Positions 10,428 to 21,810 of a DNA stretch of 64,000 nt are shown in pieces. This DNA is from Harmonia axyridis. Its lineage: Eukaryota; Arthropoda; Insecta; Coleoptera; Coccinellidae. The notes under the pieces were generated by a model. It ran no database searches. It was not told the origin of the DNA and saw only the letters and a list, made by a program, of their open reading frames with translations. A program made the position numbers and the translations under genes. Each line of letters begins with the position of its first letter. The first letter of the stretch is position 1. The DNA lies in the NCBI RefSeq assembly GCF_914767665.1, contig NC_059504.1, positions 34,193,720 through 34,257,719 of the forward strand. The letters are read 5' to 3'.

Positions 10428-13331
10428 TTATGTTGAATTTATTATTCTATGTATCATGGATCTATCTTCTGAAGTCAACCAGTTCTTTATTTCCTTCTTG
10501 AATTTCTTTATGTTTCTTAGTTCTCTTATTTCCGTAGGCACGTTTGGGTACAATCTAGAAGCTAGGTATGTGCAACTTCTCTGTCCTATTCTTTTTTCTG
10601 CCCTCTGTCTTTTATAGTTGACGTTTCTTGTTCTGGTCAGGTAGTTGTATTCTTTGATGACTAATTTTATCTTCTTCTGTTTGGTATTGACTATAATTTT
10701 ATTGGCATAGATTTGCCTTATATCCAATGCTTTTGATAATTCGTATATCTGTCTACTAGGGAATGTGAACTTCTTTCCATACATTATTTTTAAAATATGT
10801 TTTTGCAAGACATCTATGCTTCTTTTATGACAATCCAAGACACCTCCCCATCCTATGATTCCATATGAGAGTTGTGATTGTACTAGGGCGTCATAAAGTA
10901 TTTGGAGATGTCTTGTGGATTGGATATCTTTTCGTATTAATCTGAATCTGTATGCAATTCCTCTTAGCTTTCTAGTCAAATAATGCATATGTTGATCCCA
11001 CTTCAAATGTTGGTCTATATAAACACCAAGATATTTCGTTGCATCTGTATTTACTATTTCCAACCTATCGTCGACTCGAAGGGTGCCCAAATTTGGAAGT
11101 CCAACTTTATTAGATGAAAAGGTTAGATATTGGGTCTTCTGTTGGTTTAAGGTGAGTTTACTTTGTTCGAATCATTTCTTTAGCATCCTCAAATCTTTTA
11201 TTGCTTTCTGTTTCAGATTTTCCCAAGATGTATCTTCGTACATTACAATCATATCGTCGGCAAAACTTATAATTTCTCCAGCAGATTTTTGTTGAAATAT
11301 ATCATTTAGATAAATCAGGAAAAAGAGAGGCCCGAGTACTGTTCCTTGCGGAACCCCATATTTAGGTATCTTTGTTCTACTAAATTTCCCATTTATTTTT
11401 GTAATCTGTTTTCTGCCTGAAAGAAAACTGCGGAATAAGGTGTTTATTTTTCCTCTAAAGCCATGATTTGAGAGTTTTTCTAATAATTTTTGATGGTCAA
11501 CCGTATCGAAAGCCTTCGCCAGATCTATCACAACAGCTAGATTTGGAGTATTTTTATCTATGTTTTCATATAATTTTTCAGTCACTAATTTTATAGCATC
11601 TTCTGTTGAAATGCCCTGGCGAAACCCAAATTGACCGTTGGAAAGTATACTGTACTTATTCATAAAAGCAACCATTCGAACTTTAATTAACTTTTCAGAT
11701 ATTTTAGCTACATTGGATATAAGAGTAACTGGTCTGTAATTGTTAACTTGTGTTTTATCTCCGCCTTTGTGTAATGGTTTTATTATCCCTATTTTCAAAA
11801 TGTCAGGAAAACACGCTTTTTCAAAACAATTGTTAACCAAATAGGCGATAGGTTCTGATATCTCAAGTCTCACTTCTTTCAAAACTTCCGAGCGAATTCC
11901 ATCATGTCCAGTAGATTTTCTGGATTTGAGGCTACTTATAACTTTTTCTATTTCTTCTGAATCTGTGGGAAATAAAAAAAAAGATTCTTGTAAATGAATT
12001 TTTTCTTCTTTGAATTCTGCTGGTTCCGTTATTTCGTTGGCGTATCTCTCTCCAATACCGCTAAAATAGTCATTAAATATATCGCTTATTTCTTGTTCAT
12101 CTTCAACTACCCTATTTTCTTTTGTCCTTATGCATGTAATTTGTGTTTCCTTTTTCGAGGAATTTTGCACGTACCTCCACAAGGCTACAGTTTCGTTCTG
12201 GTTATCCTCGACACATTTCTCGAAATATTCTTGCTTAGCTCTCAATATTGTTTTACGTAATTGTTTTTTCATTTCCGAATATTTTATTTTAAGTTCTTCA
12301 TTATTAGGATTCTTTTTGAGTTTGGCATACATATTTTGTTTTTCATTTATTGTTTTTAATATTTTCGGCGTAATCCATTCTTTTTTAATCTTCTCTTTAT
12401 TTTTTATACGAATTTTGGTTGTATTCGTCTCTATTAAGTTTTTCAATATATTCAAGAAGTATTCAGTTCCATCATTGACATCTTCAATTTCATATAAATT
12501 CTGCCAATCTTCCCGACTTAGTGCATTCTTCAATTTAAGGTAATTTGTGTATTTTTTTTCGTTCTTTAATATAATATTTTTCCTTTTTATTTTCAGATCT
12601 ACACTCAACAATATTGGATAATGATCCGTTATCAAATTATGAAGAACAATACCTTTGATGTCCGATTCTTCCTGTTGAAAACCCTTCACAAAAAAATGAT
12701 CAAGACACGATTCACTTTCAGGTCGTGTATATTTATTTATATACGATGTGAAGCCAAAGAAGTTCAATATATTTTTGTACTCTTCTACTCTATGTTCATT
12801 CTCCAATAAATCAATATTTATATCTCCTGTGATAATGTGTTTTTTACAATGTTTTTTGTCTTCTAAGTAAAGCGCTAATTTTTCATTGAAATCAGTGATT
12901 ACATATTTGGGTGACTTGTATATTGCAGCTAATCTAATTCTTTCATTGTTGTTCTGAATATTCAAATCTATAGCTGTTATTTCCCCCAGTTGTATGTTCT
13001 CATGTTCAAAATTTATATTTTCCCTCACATAAACGATTGTACCATCATTTCTATTGTATCTACCTTCATTATAGACATGCCGGTATCCATTTAATTTAAA
13101 TAAATCTATGTCATCTACCACAAATGTTTCCGTCAGTATGATGATATCGAATGCTATAGTTATCCCTTCTAGATATACTTGAAACTCTTCAAAATTCATT
13201 TGAATACTTCTTATATTCATCTGTAGTATATTAAACATTTCATTAATGTTCAATTTATTGACTTCATCAACTTTCTCGACGACGATAGTATTATAGTCGT
13301 CATTTCGATATTGTCTTATAAAAGGGTCCAT
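10428..13331 (-). pseudogene. LINE ORF2: APE endonuclease and reverse transcriptase, one in-frame TGA
   Basis: One continuous 967-codon frame is interrupted only by a TGA at codon 720 (11172-11174), where Trp is usual (LKK-stop-FEQSKLTLN). The APE endonuclease spans residues ~34-247, with QMNIRS, LTET (66-69), GDINIDL (169-175), SCLDHFF (208-214) and ITDHYPI (234-240). The reverse transcriptase follows, with NNYRPVTLIS (530-539), KAFDTVDH (606-613), YGVPQGTVLGP (658-668) and the catalytic FADD (690-693). After the stop, residues to the end include KYLGVYIDQHLKWDQH, the usual RT thumb region. The protein would nick target DNA and prime reverse transcription. A single substitution separates this copy from coding capacity, so it is young. 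Confidence 0.92.
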
Positions 13332-13587
13332 TTTGATATCACAAATTCATCCGAATTTCAAAATTCAATTAGTCGTCCCAAAAAAAAAAGAAACAACAAA
13401 AAGTACAACAATTAAATCAATTTTTTTTCATTTTTTTCTTATTTCAATGTTTTTTTATTTCAGTTTCTTGTAATTATTTTTTTTTTTTTGCCCAATTTTT
13501 TTATTTGATTTTTTTTTTTTTAATTTTTTTTTTTTTATAATTATTATTTGTTTTATTTCGTAATATTTACTTACTGTTTTGGTCTGG
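13332..13587 (-). other. LINE inter-ORF spacer
   Basis: It is extremely T-rich on the plus strand, with many runs of eight or more T (A runs on the element strand). No coding signal is visible. Such homopolymer runs are prone to sequencing and slippage error. Confidence 0.7.
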
Positions 13588-14469
13588 CTAGTTTTTTCTC
13601 TCTGATGTGGACTTGTGTCTAAGAGTCATCCCCACAATCTTTTCTGGTTTAGAACTATTCTTGTTGAAAAATCCTTTTTTATGTGTGGGTAATCGAGGGG
13701 TATTGTGGAATTTCCTAGCTTCATTTATTTCTTCTTTTGCTGTTATTTCTCTTGGTACTTCTTTTGACGTTGAAGTTGTCGGAATCTCCTCTCTCACATA
13801 ATCACTTTCCGAATTTATACTCGGTGTATTTGGAGCACTCCTAGTTTTGTTTCGTTCGAGTCCGAATCTCTCTAATTCCTCCAAAGTGTATGCTTCTTCC
13901 CCAATTATTAGTTTATTGCTTTTTAAAAATGATCTCTCTGTATATTTTGTTCTAGCCTCTCGTAAAAAGGTCTTTAGCTTCTGTAGGTCCTGTCGTTGCC
14001 TCAGAGTTAGATCACCCGCAATAGCCACTCCTGTACCCTTAAGTTTTTTAATCCTTTCAAAGATTACTTTCTTACTCTGATAAGAGATAAATTCTATCTT
14101 AATTGGGCTATTGTCTTTTTTTCCTAATGTGTAATAATCATTTATCTCCTCCGGTTCGATCTGCACATCCAATATTCTATTTATTTCACTGCAAAGGTAG
14201 TCTGCTTTCAATGAACCACCTTTATTCAAGCCAAATATTACAATATTATTTTTGTTGCAAAACTGTTCGGTTCTTTCAAGTCTTTCTTTCAAAATTTCTT
14301 TCTCCTTTTCTAAAGTCTCGTTTTTATTCTTTAGTTCTTGAATTTCCAACCGCAGTCTTACTTCTGTTGCCGCAATACAATTTTTTACTTCGTCCTTTGA
14401 GTTCTTTATTTCGTGCAGTAGATCTGTTAATGTAATATTTTCTTCTCCGTTATTTTGTGGCATCATCAA
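13588..14469 (-). CDS. LINE ORF1 protein (coiled coil + RRM-like)
   Basis: It is intact, 293 aa, starting MMMPQNNGEE. Residues ~30-72 are rich in Glu, Lys and Leu with heptad character (a predicted coiled coil used for trimerisation in L1-type ORF1 proteins). Residues from ~74 (NNIVIFGLN) to ~155 resemble the non-canonical RRM of L1-like ORF1p, followed by a basic C-terminal domain with TLRQRQDLQKLKTFLREAR. Related proteins bind the element RNA in cytoplasmic RNPs and act as nucleic-acid chaperones. The C-terminal ~90 residues are Ser/Thr/Lys-rich and likely disordered. It lies 256 bp upstream of ORF2. Confidence 0.85.
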   Translation of the reverse strand: MMMPQNNGEENITLTDLLHEIKNSKDEVKNCIAATEVRLRLEIQELKNKNETLEKEKEILKERLERTEQFCNKNNIVIFGLNKGGSLKADYLCSEINRILDVQIEPEEINDYYTLGKKDNSPIKIEFISYQSKKVIFERIKKLKGTGVAIAGDLTLRQRQDLQKLKTFLREARTKYTERSFLKSNKLIIGEEAYTLEELERFGLERNKTRSAPNTPSINSESDYVREEIPTTSTSKEVPREITAKEEINEARKFHNTPRLPTHKKGFFNKNSSKPEKIVGMTLRHKSTSERKN

Positions 14470-14480
14470 TCTAGTATGGG

Positions 14481-14967
14481 AGCGTATGGTACTCTTTATT
14501 TATTCTTGAATTTACTTCCGTGGTTATCGTATCAATGTGTGCCTGGATCTTATCACACATATGGGATTAATAAATGTTTGTTTTCCTTTCTTCAACCAAT
14601 TTTCACCTTTGTATGTGAAAATTTGCCAGAATCTGAATCTTTTGATGGCTTTGATTGTCCCCACTAAATGAAGAATTTTCTTATCTACGTTTCTATATTA
14701 GTTTCATAATTTTCACTCAATATAAACACTTGAAAAGCATCAATGAACCTGAGCCCGAGTTTAACACCTTGCGGTACGAGAATTGAAATTATAATTAAGA
14801 GGAGTACCAGAAGCAGAAAATTGTTGGCTGTTTCGAGTTTCCGAACCAATGTCAGCAGAAACTCACCCATCGCTAGGTTTTGTGAACTTTTTAATGAGTC
14901 TTGTGTTAATTTGGATCCATTTTCTGTATCATTGTCCTCATTAAGGAGTGAAGTAGAAAATATTTTT
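14481..14967. other. Unassigned, possibly LINE 5' region
   Basis: Part of this may be the 5' untranslated region of the minus-strand LINE. No motif identifies the boundary. I see nothing else. Confidence 0.4.
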
Positions 14968-14994
14968 CATTAGATTTCTTCTTCTTCTTCTTCT
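14968..14994 (+). repeat. (CTT)n microsatellite
   Basis: Five to six near-perfect CTT units precede the LINE-tail-like sequence. Confidence 0.85.
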
Positions 14995-15243
14995 CAATTT
15001 AAGCCTAGGGCTTGTATATTCCACTTTAGTCCTCGGTGGAGGTAGATATCCAGGAGTCTTTCCAGCGCTTCATTAGATTTAATTTCACAAATTGTATTAA
15101 TTGTATTATTTTTCATGGTGATAAGTAGTTTAGATTAAGTCCTTAACTGCACATGATAAATTATTATTTATTATTATTCAATTCGAAGTAAGTTCTGGAT
15201 ATTGTTTCGGGATTGAATAAATAAATAAAAAAATAAAATAAAT
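14995..15243 (+). mobile_element. Probable LINE 3' tail remnant
   Basis: The stretch ends in GGGATTGAATAAATAAATAAA with further A/T-rich units (15211-15243), the polyadenylation-like simple tail of many insect LINEs. No coding sequence remains, so the family cannot be told. Confidence 0.4.
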
Positions 15244-15652
15244 TGCTTTACACATGTATTGAATATCCTTTTGAGGAATACGTGCAGTTCGATTCATAGG
15301 GTTGAAGTTTTTTTCTCAATCCCTTTAGGAATTTCATCATAATCTTATCCATTAAGTATAAGTGATAATGATTTTTATGATGATTATTATGCTATTGACA
15401 AAGTGAAGTTCACGAGATGAACTTTGTCCGTAAACTTGAAATACATATGTATATTACAATAATAATAGTCCTAATTTTTTTTAATGTGCCTCACCATCTT
15501 AGGCTGTCACTAATCGCCACTGATGACAATGTTATTATCAGCGTATTATGACTTTTTTGGCTTTTTTCTAGATACAATATAAAATTCGTCAATCAATATT
15601 CCTGACAATCTTCCTCTTAATAATGAGAATAGTATATTAATGGATCATCCTC
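15244..15652. other. Unassigned
   Basis: AT-rich sequence with no recognisable gene or element. Confidence 0.5.
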
Positions 15653-15654
15653 TA

Positions 15655-17215
15655 CAGGGTGGCCACTTTTTCAATGGCATTGTATTGGTAACTTTTAAAC
15701 CATAAGAGTTAGGAGGTCGGTCAAATGGAGAAAAAGTTGCATGCATAGAAGCATTATCAAGCAGTTCAAACAAATCGAGATTATCAGGGCCGGTTTTCGA
15801 GATATCATAAGAAAAGTAAATTATGTCATTTTGAGTTTTCTTTTTTTCCCACTTTATTTCAAATATTATAAAAAAATGTTACAGGAATTTTTTATTCGAC
15901 AGTAAATTATTCTCAATTTGACGTAATCAGATTTCGTATCCAACGTTTCGTACTCTCTGGGCCACCCTCAACCTCATTTTTTTCAATACGGACCTGCATA
16001 TTTCATGACATTTTTCGAAATAACTTTTAACGCTGAATTCAACGATATATCATACAATGTCATTCAAAGTTGATTTTCAGGAGATTTTTACCCTCATCCA
16101 AAATTAATGGTGTGTATGTAAGAAAAAACAAGTCTATTAACGATATCAATGTTCTGACCCAAATTCAATCGAACCCAGAAAAAAAATCGAGAACTGAGGC
16201 GAGTCAATGGAATTTTTCAAAAACTGCTCTTAATAAAATAGTCAAGAGACGCGAATACAATGATTTTGAATTTGAATACCAAGCCTTGCAAAAATTATAT
16301 CGTAATGCTCTCAAAATAAATTTCGATTCTGTAATTTGTTTCAACGGAACAAATGACAAATACAACAATAGTGATACCTCGCGAGAAAATTGAGAATGTT
16401 TTGGAAGGTATTCAAGGAGACCAAACAAGCAAATGTATAAGAAGTATGGGTTCCAGAACCGTAAAGTGCATTTTACAAAATGGTGGACATTTCGAACACT
16501 TACTTCATTAATTTTCATTTACTTTCGAATAATCATTTCATTTTCCTTTCATTAAATGATACTTTCGTTTAATTATTATGAATTGAAATATTTGAATGAT
16601 TATTATAAAAGAAGAACCAAGAAACCAGTATACTGGTTTCTTGCTTTGATTCTAATATGTTCCATTTAGTTCAAGATGGGTAAGTTGATTTTCTTATCGA
16701 AATTTATTGCATATTGCATGTTGTTAATTAAACTAAATGAAGGTAATACAGATCCGACCCGAAGAAAATTGGATAAGGGTCAAAATCACCTGAAAATCTA
16801 CTTTGAATGACATTGTATGATACAACGTTGAATTCAGCGTTAAAAGTTATATCGAAAAATGTCATAAAATATGCAGGTCCGTATTGAAAAAAATGAGGTT
16901 GAGGGTGGCCCAGAGAGTACGAAACGTTGGATACAAAATCTGATTACGTCAAATTGAGGATAATTTACTGTCAAATTAAAAACTCCTGTGACATTTTTTG
17001 ATGATATTTGAAATGAATTGGGAAAAAAAGAAAACTCAAAATGACATAATTTACCTTTCTTATGATATCTCGAAAACCGGCCCTGATAATCTCGATTTGT
17101 TTGAACTGCTTGATAATGCTTCTATGCATGCAACTTTTTCTCCATTTGACCGACCTTCTAACTCTTATGGTTTAAAAGTTACCAATACAATCCCATTGAA
17201 AAAGTGGCCACCCTG
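15655..17215. mobile_element. Foldback transposon FB1, ~428-bp inverted repeats
   Basis: TA at 15653-15654 and 17216-17217 flanks ends CAGGGTGGCCACTTTTTCAA and TTGAAAAAGTGGCCACCCTG. The inverted arms continue for about 428 bp each (to ~16080, and from ~16785) with roughly 90% identity. The TA duplication suggests a Tc1/mariner-type end, but no transposase is seen in the ~700-bp centre. The centre holds a 107-codon frame (16070-16393) of unknown nature. Confidence 0.85.
16070..16393 (+). CDS. Hypothetical 107-aa ORF inside FB1
   Basis: I do not recognise this protein. It is Lys/Asn/Arg-rich with no signal peptide or membrane segment and no cysteine pairs. It begins in the inner edge of the left inverted repeat and spans the unique centre of the foldback element. 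It could be a chance open frame or a captured host fragment; related FB1 copies elsewhere in the genome would tell. Confidence 0.2.
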   Translation: MIFRRFLPSSKINGVYVRKNKSINDINVLTQIQSNPEKKSRTEASQWNFSKTALNKIVKRREYNDFEFEYQALQKLYRNALKINFDSVICFNGTNDKYNNSDTSREN

Positions 17216-17217
17216 TA

Positions 17218-18195
17218 TATTCTGTGAATCCTATAAATGATCAACATATATAGAAGTTCAACGCAAAAGGGGTTTTTTATCGATGAAAAGTGGAAAAAAT
17301 ATTAAAACTTCACTGCACACATAGAATACTCTTCTTGCTGCTTAAATTCTAGCGATTTCTCACGAATAACTTTCATAAATTTCTCCTTAGTCTATTTTGT
17401 TCTCTGAAATTTACTGCGTCCTGTTCGAACACGGGAAATTTGCATCAAGCGCTGTTGTCATAAAGAGAACAAACTCCTGTTCTGAGACCCAATATAAATC
17501 TTTCAACATGAAAAAAAAAACATTATAAAGATAGAGAAGCGTTGGACAGAATGTATCACTCTCGAAGGAGACCAATTTCGAAACAACGGTTTCGCTCTAT
17601 GCAAACATGGTTCCAAATAAATATATATTCATCATCTAAACCTGGCCGAAACCTGAACTTTCGTGGCCTCGTCTCCTAGTTGATTTACAATATTCAGTGG
17701 TGGGCATCATAAGGACTTTAGGGGTCCAGATCCATCCCCTTGCGTATAGAATAGTTAATGTAATTAGTTTAGTTCAATGTGGTCTGTTAACCCTTTCACC
17801 GAAGGTTTCATGTCAGACAATGTTCATCCGGGCTTCTAATTTATGAGTAAAAAAAGCCTCTATCCATTTAGATAATGGTGTATTGCGTGAATTCTCGATG
17901 AATTCCGGGTTACATCATTCACCGGAGTAGTTTACTCTCCCCAGGAAATTGGTCCTGGCCAGAGAGTTCATGTAAAATGAAAATTTTCTAATAGGTTTCT
18001 GCCCAGCTGCGATGATTAATTTTGGTTTCCTGTAAGGTGGTGGATTCTACCGGTGGAGTGAAGGAGAGTATGAGATAACTTCAAGAGGCATGATATTTGA
18101 GATTTGATTTTTTCAATACCTGTATTTGTCTACAGTATTTTTTGCTGATAATGACAGTTCATCGATCAGTAGATGATATTGACCAGAAATGTTCT
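17218..18195. other. Unassigned
   Basis: No open frame or repeat is recognised. Base composition is slightly less AT-rich around 17640-18080 than in neighbouring stretches, so this may be old unique sequence. Confidence 0.45.
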
Positions 18196-19120
18196 GGGTT
18201 TTTCACCATAATTTGACCCCCCTTTAACTTTGTTACTAGAAGAGGAACAAAAAAATGTTTTACACAAAAGTTTCACGAAATCGACTAGTGTTTTTTAAAA
18301 TGATTTCACGAAACGAAATATATACAGAGTGGCAACATATTGATAGCAATTTAATTTTTTTAAATGGAACACGCTGTATATTTTTCTATAATTGACTAGC
18401 TCTTTTTCCCCTTATTTCGAATATATAACATATGTTCGGCCTATCTCTCTTATTCTGAGTAGGTACCACAGAGTTTCAAATTTTAAGAACCACCTGGCAA
18501 GCTAAGTAATCTCAATTTGAAGGCTGCGATATTCAGAATGCCCTTCTTTGAGTTATCTCGTTGGAAATGATATATAACTTATAACATACGTTTGTCATTG
18601 AATGAAACTATTCATCGAATATGCATTACACAGAAGCGGAAAAATTTGAAATATTTTCGGTATATGTGGAGAACAATAAAAATAAGAAAGCTACAAGGAG
18701 AGAATATGGAGTTGCATCCAAATGATTCAATTCCAATTTATAGTGAAAAACGTATGGCAACGAAATTACTCAAAAAAGGGCATTTTGAGTTATCGCAGCT
18801 TTCCACATTGATTACTTTTGCCAGGTGGTTCTTAAAATTTGAAACTCTGTGGTACTCAAAATAAGAGAGACATGCCAAACATATGTTATATATTCAAAGT
18901 CAGGGGAAAAAGAGCTAGTCAAATATAGAAAAATATACAGGGTGTTCCATTTAAAAAAATTAAGTTGCTATCAATATGTTGCCCACTCTGTATATATTTC
19001 GTTTTGTGAAATCATTTTAAAAAACCCTTGTCGATTTCGTGAAACTTTTGTAGGAAACATTTTTTTGTGCCTCCTCTAGTACCAAAGTTAAAGGGGGGGT
19101 CAAATTATGGTGAAAAACCC
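18196..19120. repeat. Foldback element FB2, ~360-bp inverted arms
   Basis: The outer ends GGGTTTTTCACCATAATTTG and CAAATTATGGTGAAAAACCC start imperfect inverted arms (18196-~18560 and ~18765-19120) around a ~200-bp centre. Each arm contains the same ~57-bp unit bounded by TACAG and CTGTA (18326-18382 and 18938-18996). No target duplication could be identified. Confidence 0.8.
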
Positions 19121-20186
19121 GTTACCTCAAATGTCAAATCTCCCAATGAATATGTTCTGCGGAACGTACTCGTTAGAAGATTTGAGATTTGAGTTTCTTA
19201 AAAATTGGCAATATACACTGTCTAAATAGAGGTCCGATTGTATGAATATGCATATGCAAATTTGCAAATGCATATTCAGCAAATTCACACCAGTTGTTGC
19301 ATATTTAACCAGGAATCTAGGGATGCAACATATTTTTGGCGTATTACATTACTAGAGAATCAAATCTTTCGAAAAAGCCGAAAAAACCTATTATCGTCAT
19401 CGAAATGGTTTTCAGAGCACACTTTGGTTCATGAACTTTATTACTTGGTTTTCACAAGCCCTAATCTGAATTTTAGAATTTTAATGGTTTGCCATTGGGT
19501 ATTTTTATTTATTTAATTGATGTAATCCGATCTTGAACTTTATATTGTTGTTGATGTTTCCGTTCGAACACAAAAATGTTCATTTTATTTGACTATTTCC
19601 CATCGATATTATTTTTATGATTTATTATTTCCAATGAAAATCCTTTGGAGTCGTTGGAGGGAACTTTTACGTTTCTCGGAAATGAAAGAAACTAAAATTC
19701 GATGTTTCGATACTAAATTTTAAATTTCATGAATTTTTATCAATTCGTAATTGAAAATTTTATTTGTTTGTGGATTTCTCAACTATCCCAACGAACAATT
19801 AATTACAATTCATGAAATTTCAAACTTAATTTAATTTTCAATCGACTTTTAGTTTCGATCATTTTGAAAAAAATCCACTTTGTTATTGAATTTTTGTGAA
19901 TAAACTTCATTATTCATTATTTATTGATGTGGGTTTTCACATACACACAGATGTATTTGCAGAATCGAATATGAGAAAGGTTTTTTCGAAAAAAACTACA
20001 GAAATATTCGAAAAAATGTGAGTCCTCGTCGCCAACATTTTTTCCATAAAAATCCCATTAACGCATAAACCGTTGAGTTTTTACCCCAGATACGTCATAT
20101 TGCTGAAATTGTCATCATAAAAGCTATCTCATGATGCATATTATTATTCTATGCAACTATTATTCTATTCTATTATTCAATAATAT
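19121..20186. other. Unassigned, with weak inverted symmetry
   Basis: No gene is recognised. 19720-19850 shows imperfect inverted similarity between AAATTTCATGAATT and AATTCATGAAATTT, perhaps an old foldback. The palindrome at 19244-19277 is listed separately. Confidence 0.4.
19244..19277. repeat. 34-bp palindrome containing ATGCAAAT octamers
   Basis: The left half GAATATGCATATGCAAA and right half TTTGCAAATGCATATTC are inverse complements with one mismatch and no spacer. ATGCAAAT is the consensus octamer bound by POU-domain factors. Function is not implied by the string alone. Confidence 0.75.
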
Positions 20187-20188
20187 AC

Positions 20189-20370
20189 TGGGTGCGTCAT
20201 TTAAAATAAGGAAGAATAAGTTGTCTATTTTCGATATAACCGGTTGTAGAGATCTAAAAATATTTCAGGGCGAAGATCATTGTCTCAAATCCTGACATGC
20301 AAGTTTTCAGCTCAAAATTATGATTACTTTTCCATAAACGATTGATAGACCATCGTGGTGAATCACCCTG
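20189..20370. mobile_element. Short MITE-like element, 182 bp
   Basis: It is flanked by TA on both sides, with ends CTGGGTG and CACCCTG. The inverted match beyond the first seven bases is weak. It has no coding capacity. Confidence 0.55.
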
Positions 20371-20372
20371 TA

Positions 20373-21007
20373 TAAAGATTATGAGGTAGGTGAATAAATA
20401 TTTGATTCCATGAAACAGATCTGATTTCATACATCCTACTCTCGAGAACTACACAATTCCTTATATGTAGACCTTCGTCTGTAATCGAAATGGCAAATAA
20501 CTCGAGAAATTCAAAATGGAACTCAGGAAATGAAGTTACCTACAATCAAATGAGCGTATGAATTAAGAATTAACTCTGAATATACAATAATTTTCGGTGA
20601 AATTAGAAACCTGCATTTCTGACAAAATATACTCAGAAGTGAAGTTCACGGCATTTATATACCTACGTTTCTTCTAAAATTGGTAATATTATAGATTGGT
20701 TTAAAATATTTATAAAGAAAGAGACCACTAAATTGATATATTTTTCCTCTACACTCATTTGTTGATAAAATATGCCCAAATGTGTATTTCGTTGAAAATT
20801 GAAAAATATGATAGAATTACCACAGAATGAAATATACACAAAAATGTTCATATTTTTTATATGAGAGATAGGTGTTGTGCCCATTTCAGTACCAATTGAA
20901 GACAATAATTGTTGTTTAATTGTATTACCATTTTTAAGAGAGTACCTACAAATTCATGCTCAAATAATCGGTCGATTTCCATAATTGGCAACTGCCAATT
21001 ATGCCAA
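20373..21007. other. Unassigned
   Basis: AT-rich sequence without recognisable features. Confidence 0.5.
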
Positions 21008-21129
21008 TTATTTCTATGACTTTTCGTAAAAAAAATTCATTCCGTTACAGGTAGTTACCTGTAACGGAATGAATTTTCTTATATAAATGTGCATCCTGTG
21101 AATGCGTTTACGAAAAGTCATAGAAATAA
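21008..21129. repeat. Nested perfect inverted repeats
   Basis: The outer arms at 21008-21030 and 21107-21129 are perfect 23-bp complements (TTTCTATGACTTTTCGTAAA). Inside, 21032-21053 and 21056-21077 are perfect 22-bp complements with a 2-base loop (AAATTCATTCCGTTACAGG). The whole can fold as a two-stage hairpin. Confidence 0.88.
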
Positions 21130-21808
21130 CATCTGGACCATCAGCATAAGAACCGAACAGAGATTCTTCGCCTAGGCGGTATGAAACACGCATTTCCAAC
21201 AGCCGCGTAACTCGATTCGAACTACTGAAAACTGTGAAAAACCGTATAACGTAGGTCCGCGAAAAACAAAGAACTAGTTCCCTTGAAGACAATCTTTCTT
21301 TTTGTTTCTTCCTGTAAACTTAGCTGCTCACCCCCTTCCGTTTCTTCGGATTACGGAATGCTGGATTGAATTTCTACGGATCTTCTTTACTCCCCCAATT
21401 TTGGTTCCTAAAGTTCGCATCATCAAACTCCACTCTACTTTGTACATGCTCTTTCTGTATGTTATTAAGGCCCCCCTTTTTCTGTACAAATATAGGGGTT
21501 GGGAAAGCTATGCGGAGTTCGAATCATCTGTTTTTAGAGGACAAATTGGAGATCTCTGGAGGTTTCATGTTGAATAAGAAAGATTCGGTTGATTTTTTTC
21601 CATATACACATGATATAGGTATCACGTATATAATATGTACATAAAATTCGACGGGTTTTCTAACATAGATATAACGATGAATAGGTATTGTATTCCTTCA
21701 TGATTGTACTTTTCTTCAACGAATATTTTGCAGCGATTGATCATTTTGAGCAGTTCATTTCATCATATCAACTGAACTCTAGTTCGGTATAAACTCAAAC
21801 AAACGTCA
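21130..21808. other. Unassigned
   Basis: Two overlapping open frames at 21302-21644 have no recognisable domain. I see no element ends. Confidence 0.4.
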
Positions 21809-21810
21809 TA

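Larger units (their letters stand above)
10106..14480 (-). mobile_element. Nearly full-length APE-type LINE
   Basis: It has two ORFs in minus-strand order, ORF1 (13588-14469) then ORF2 (10428-13331), and its 3' end at 10106-10128 consists of tandem GAATA units (TATTC on the element strand), a tail type used by many non-LTR elements. Homopolymer-rich sequence separates the ORFs. The 5' boundary and any target duplication cannot be fixed from this window; 14480 is only the minimum extent. The domain content (coiled-coil plus RRM-like ORF1, APE and RT in ORF2) fits a CR1/Jockey-superfamily LINE; the clade is not assigned. Confidence 0.9.

Noticed and set aside
12130..12543. Long plus-strand frames opposite the LINE (11994-12809, 13607-14435)
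   Set aside because: They are antisense shadows of ORF1 and ORF2.
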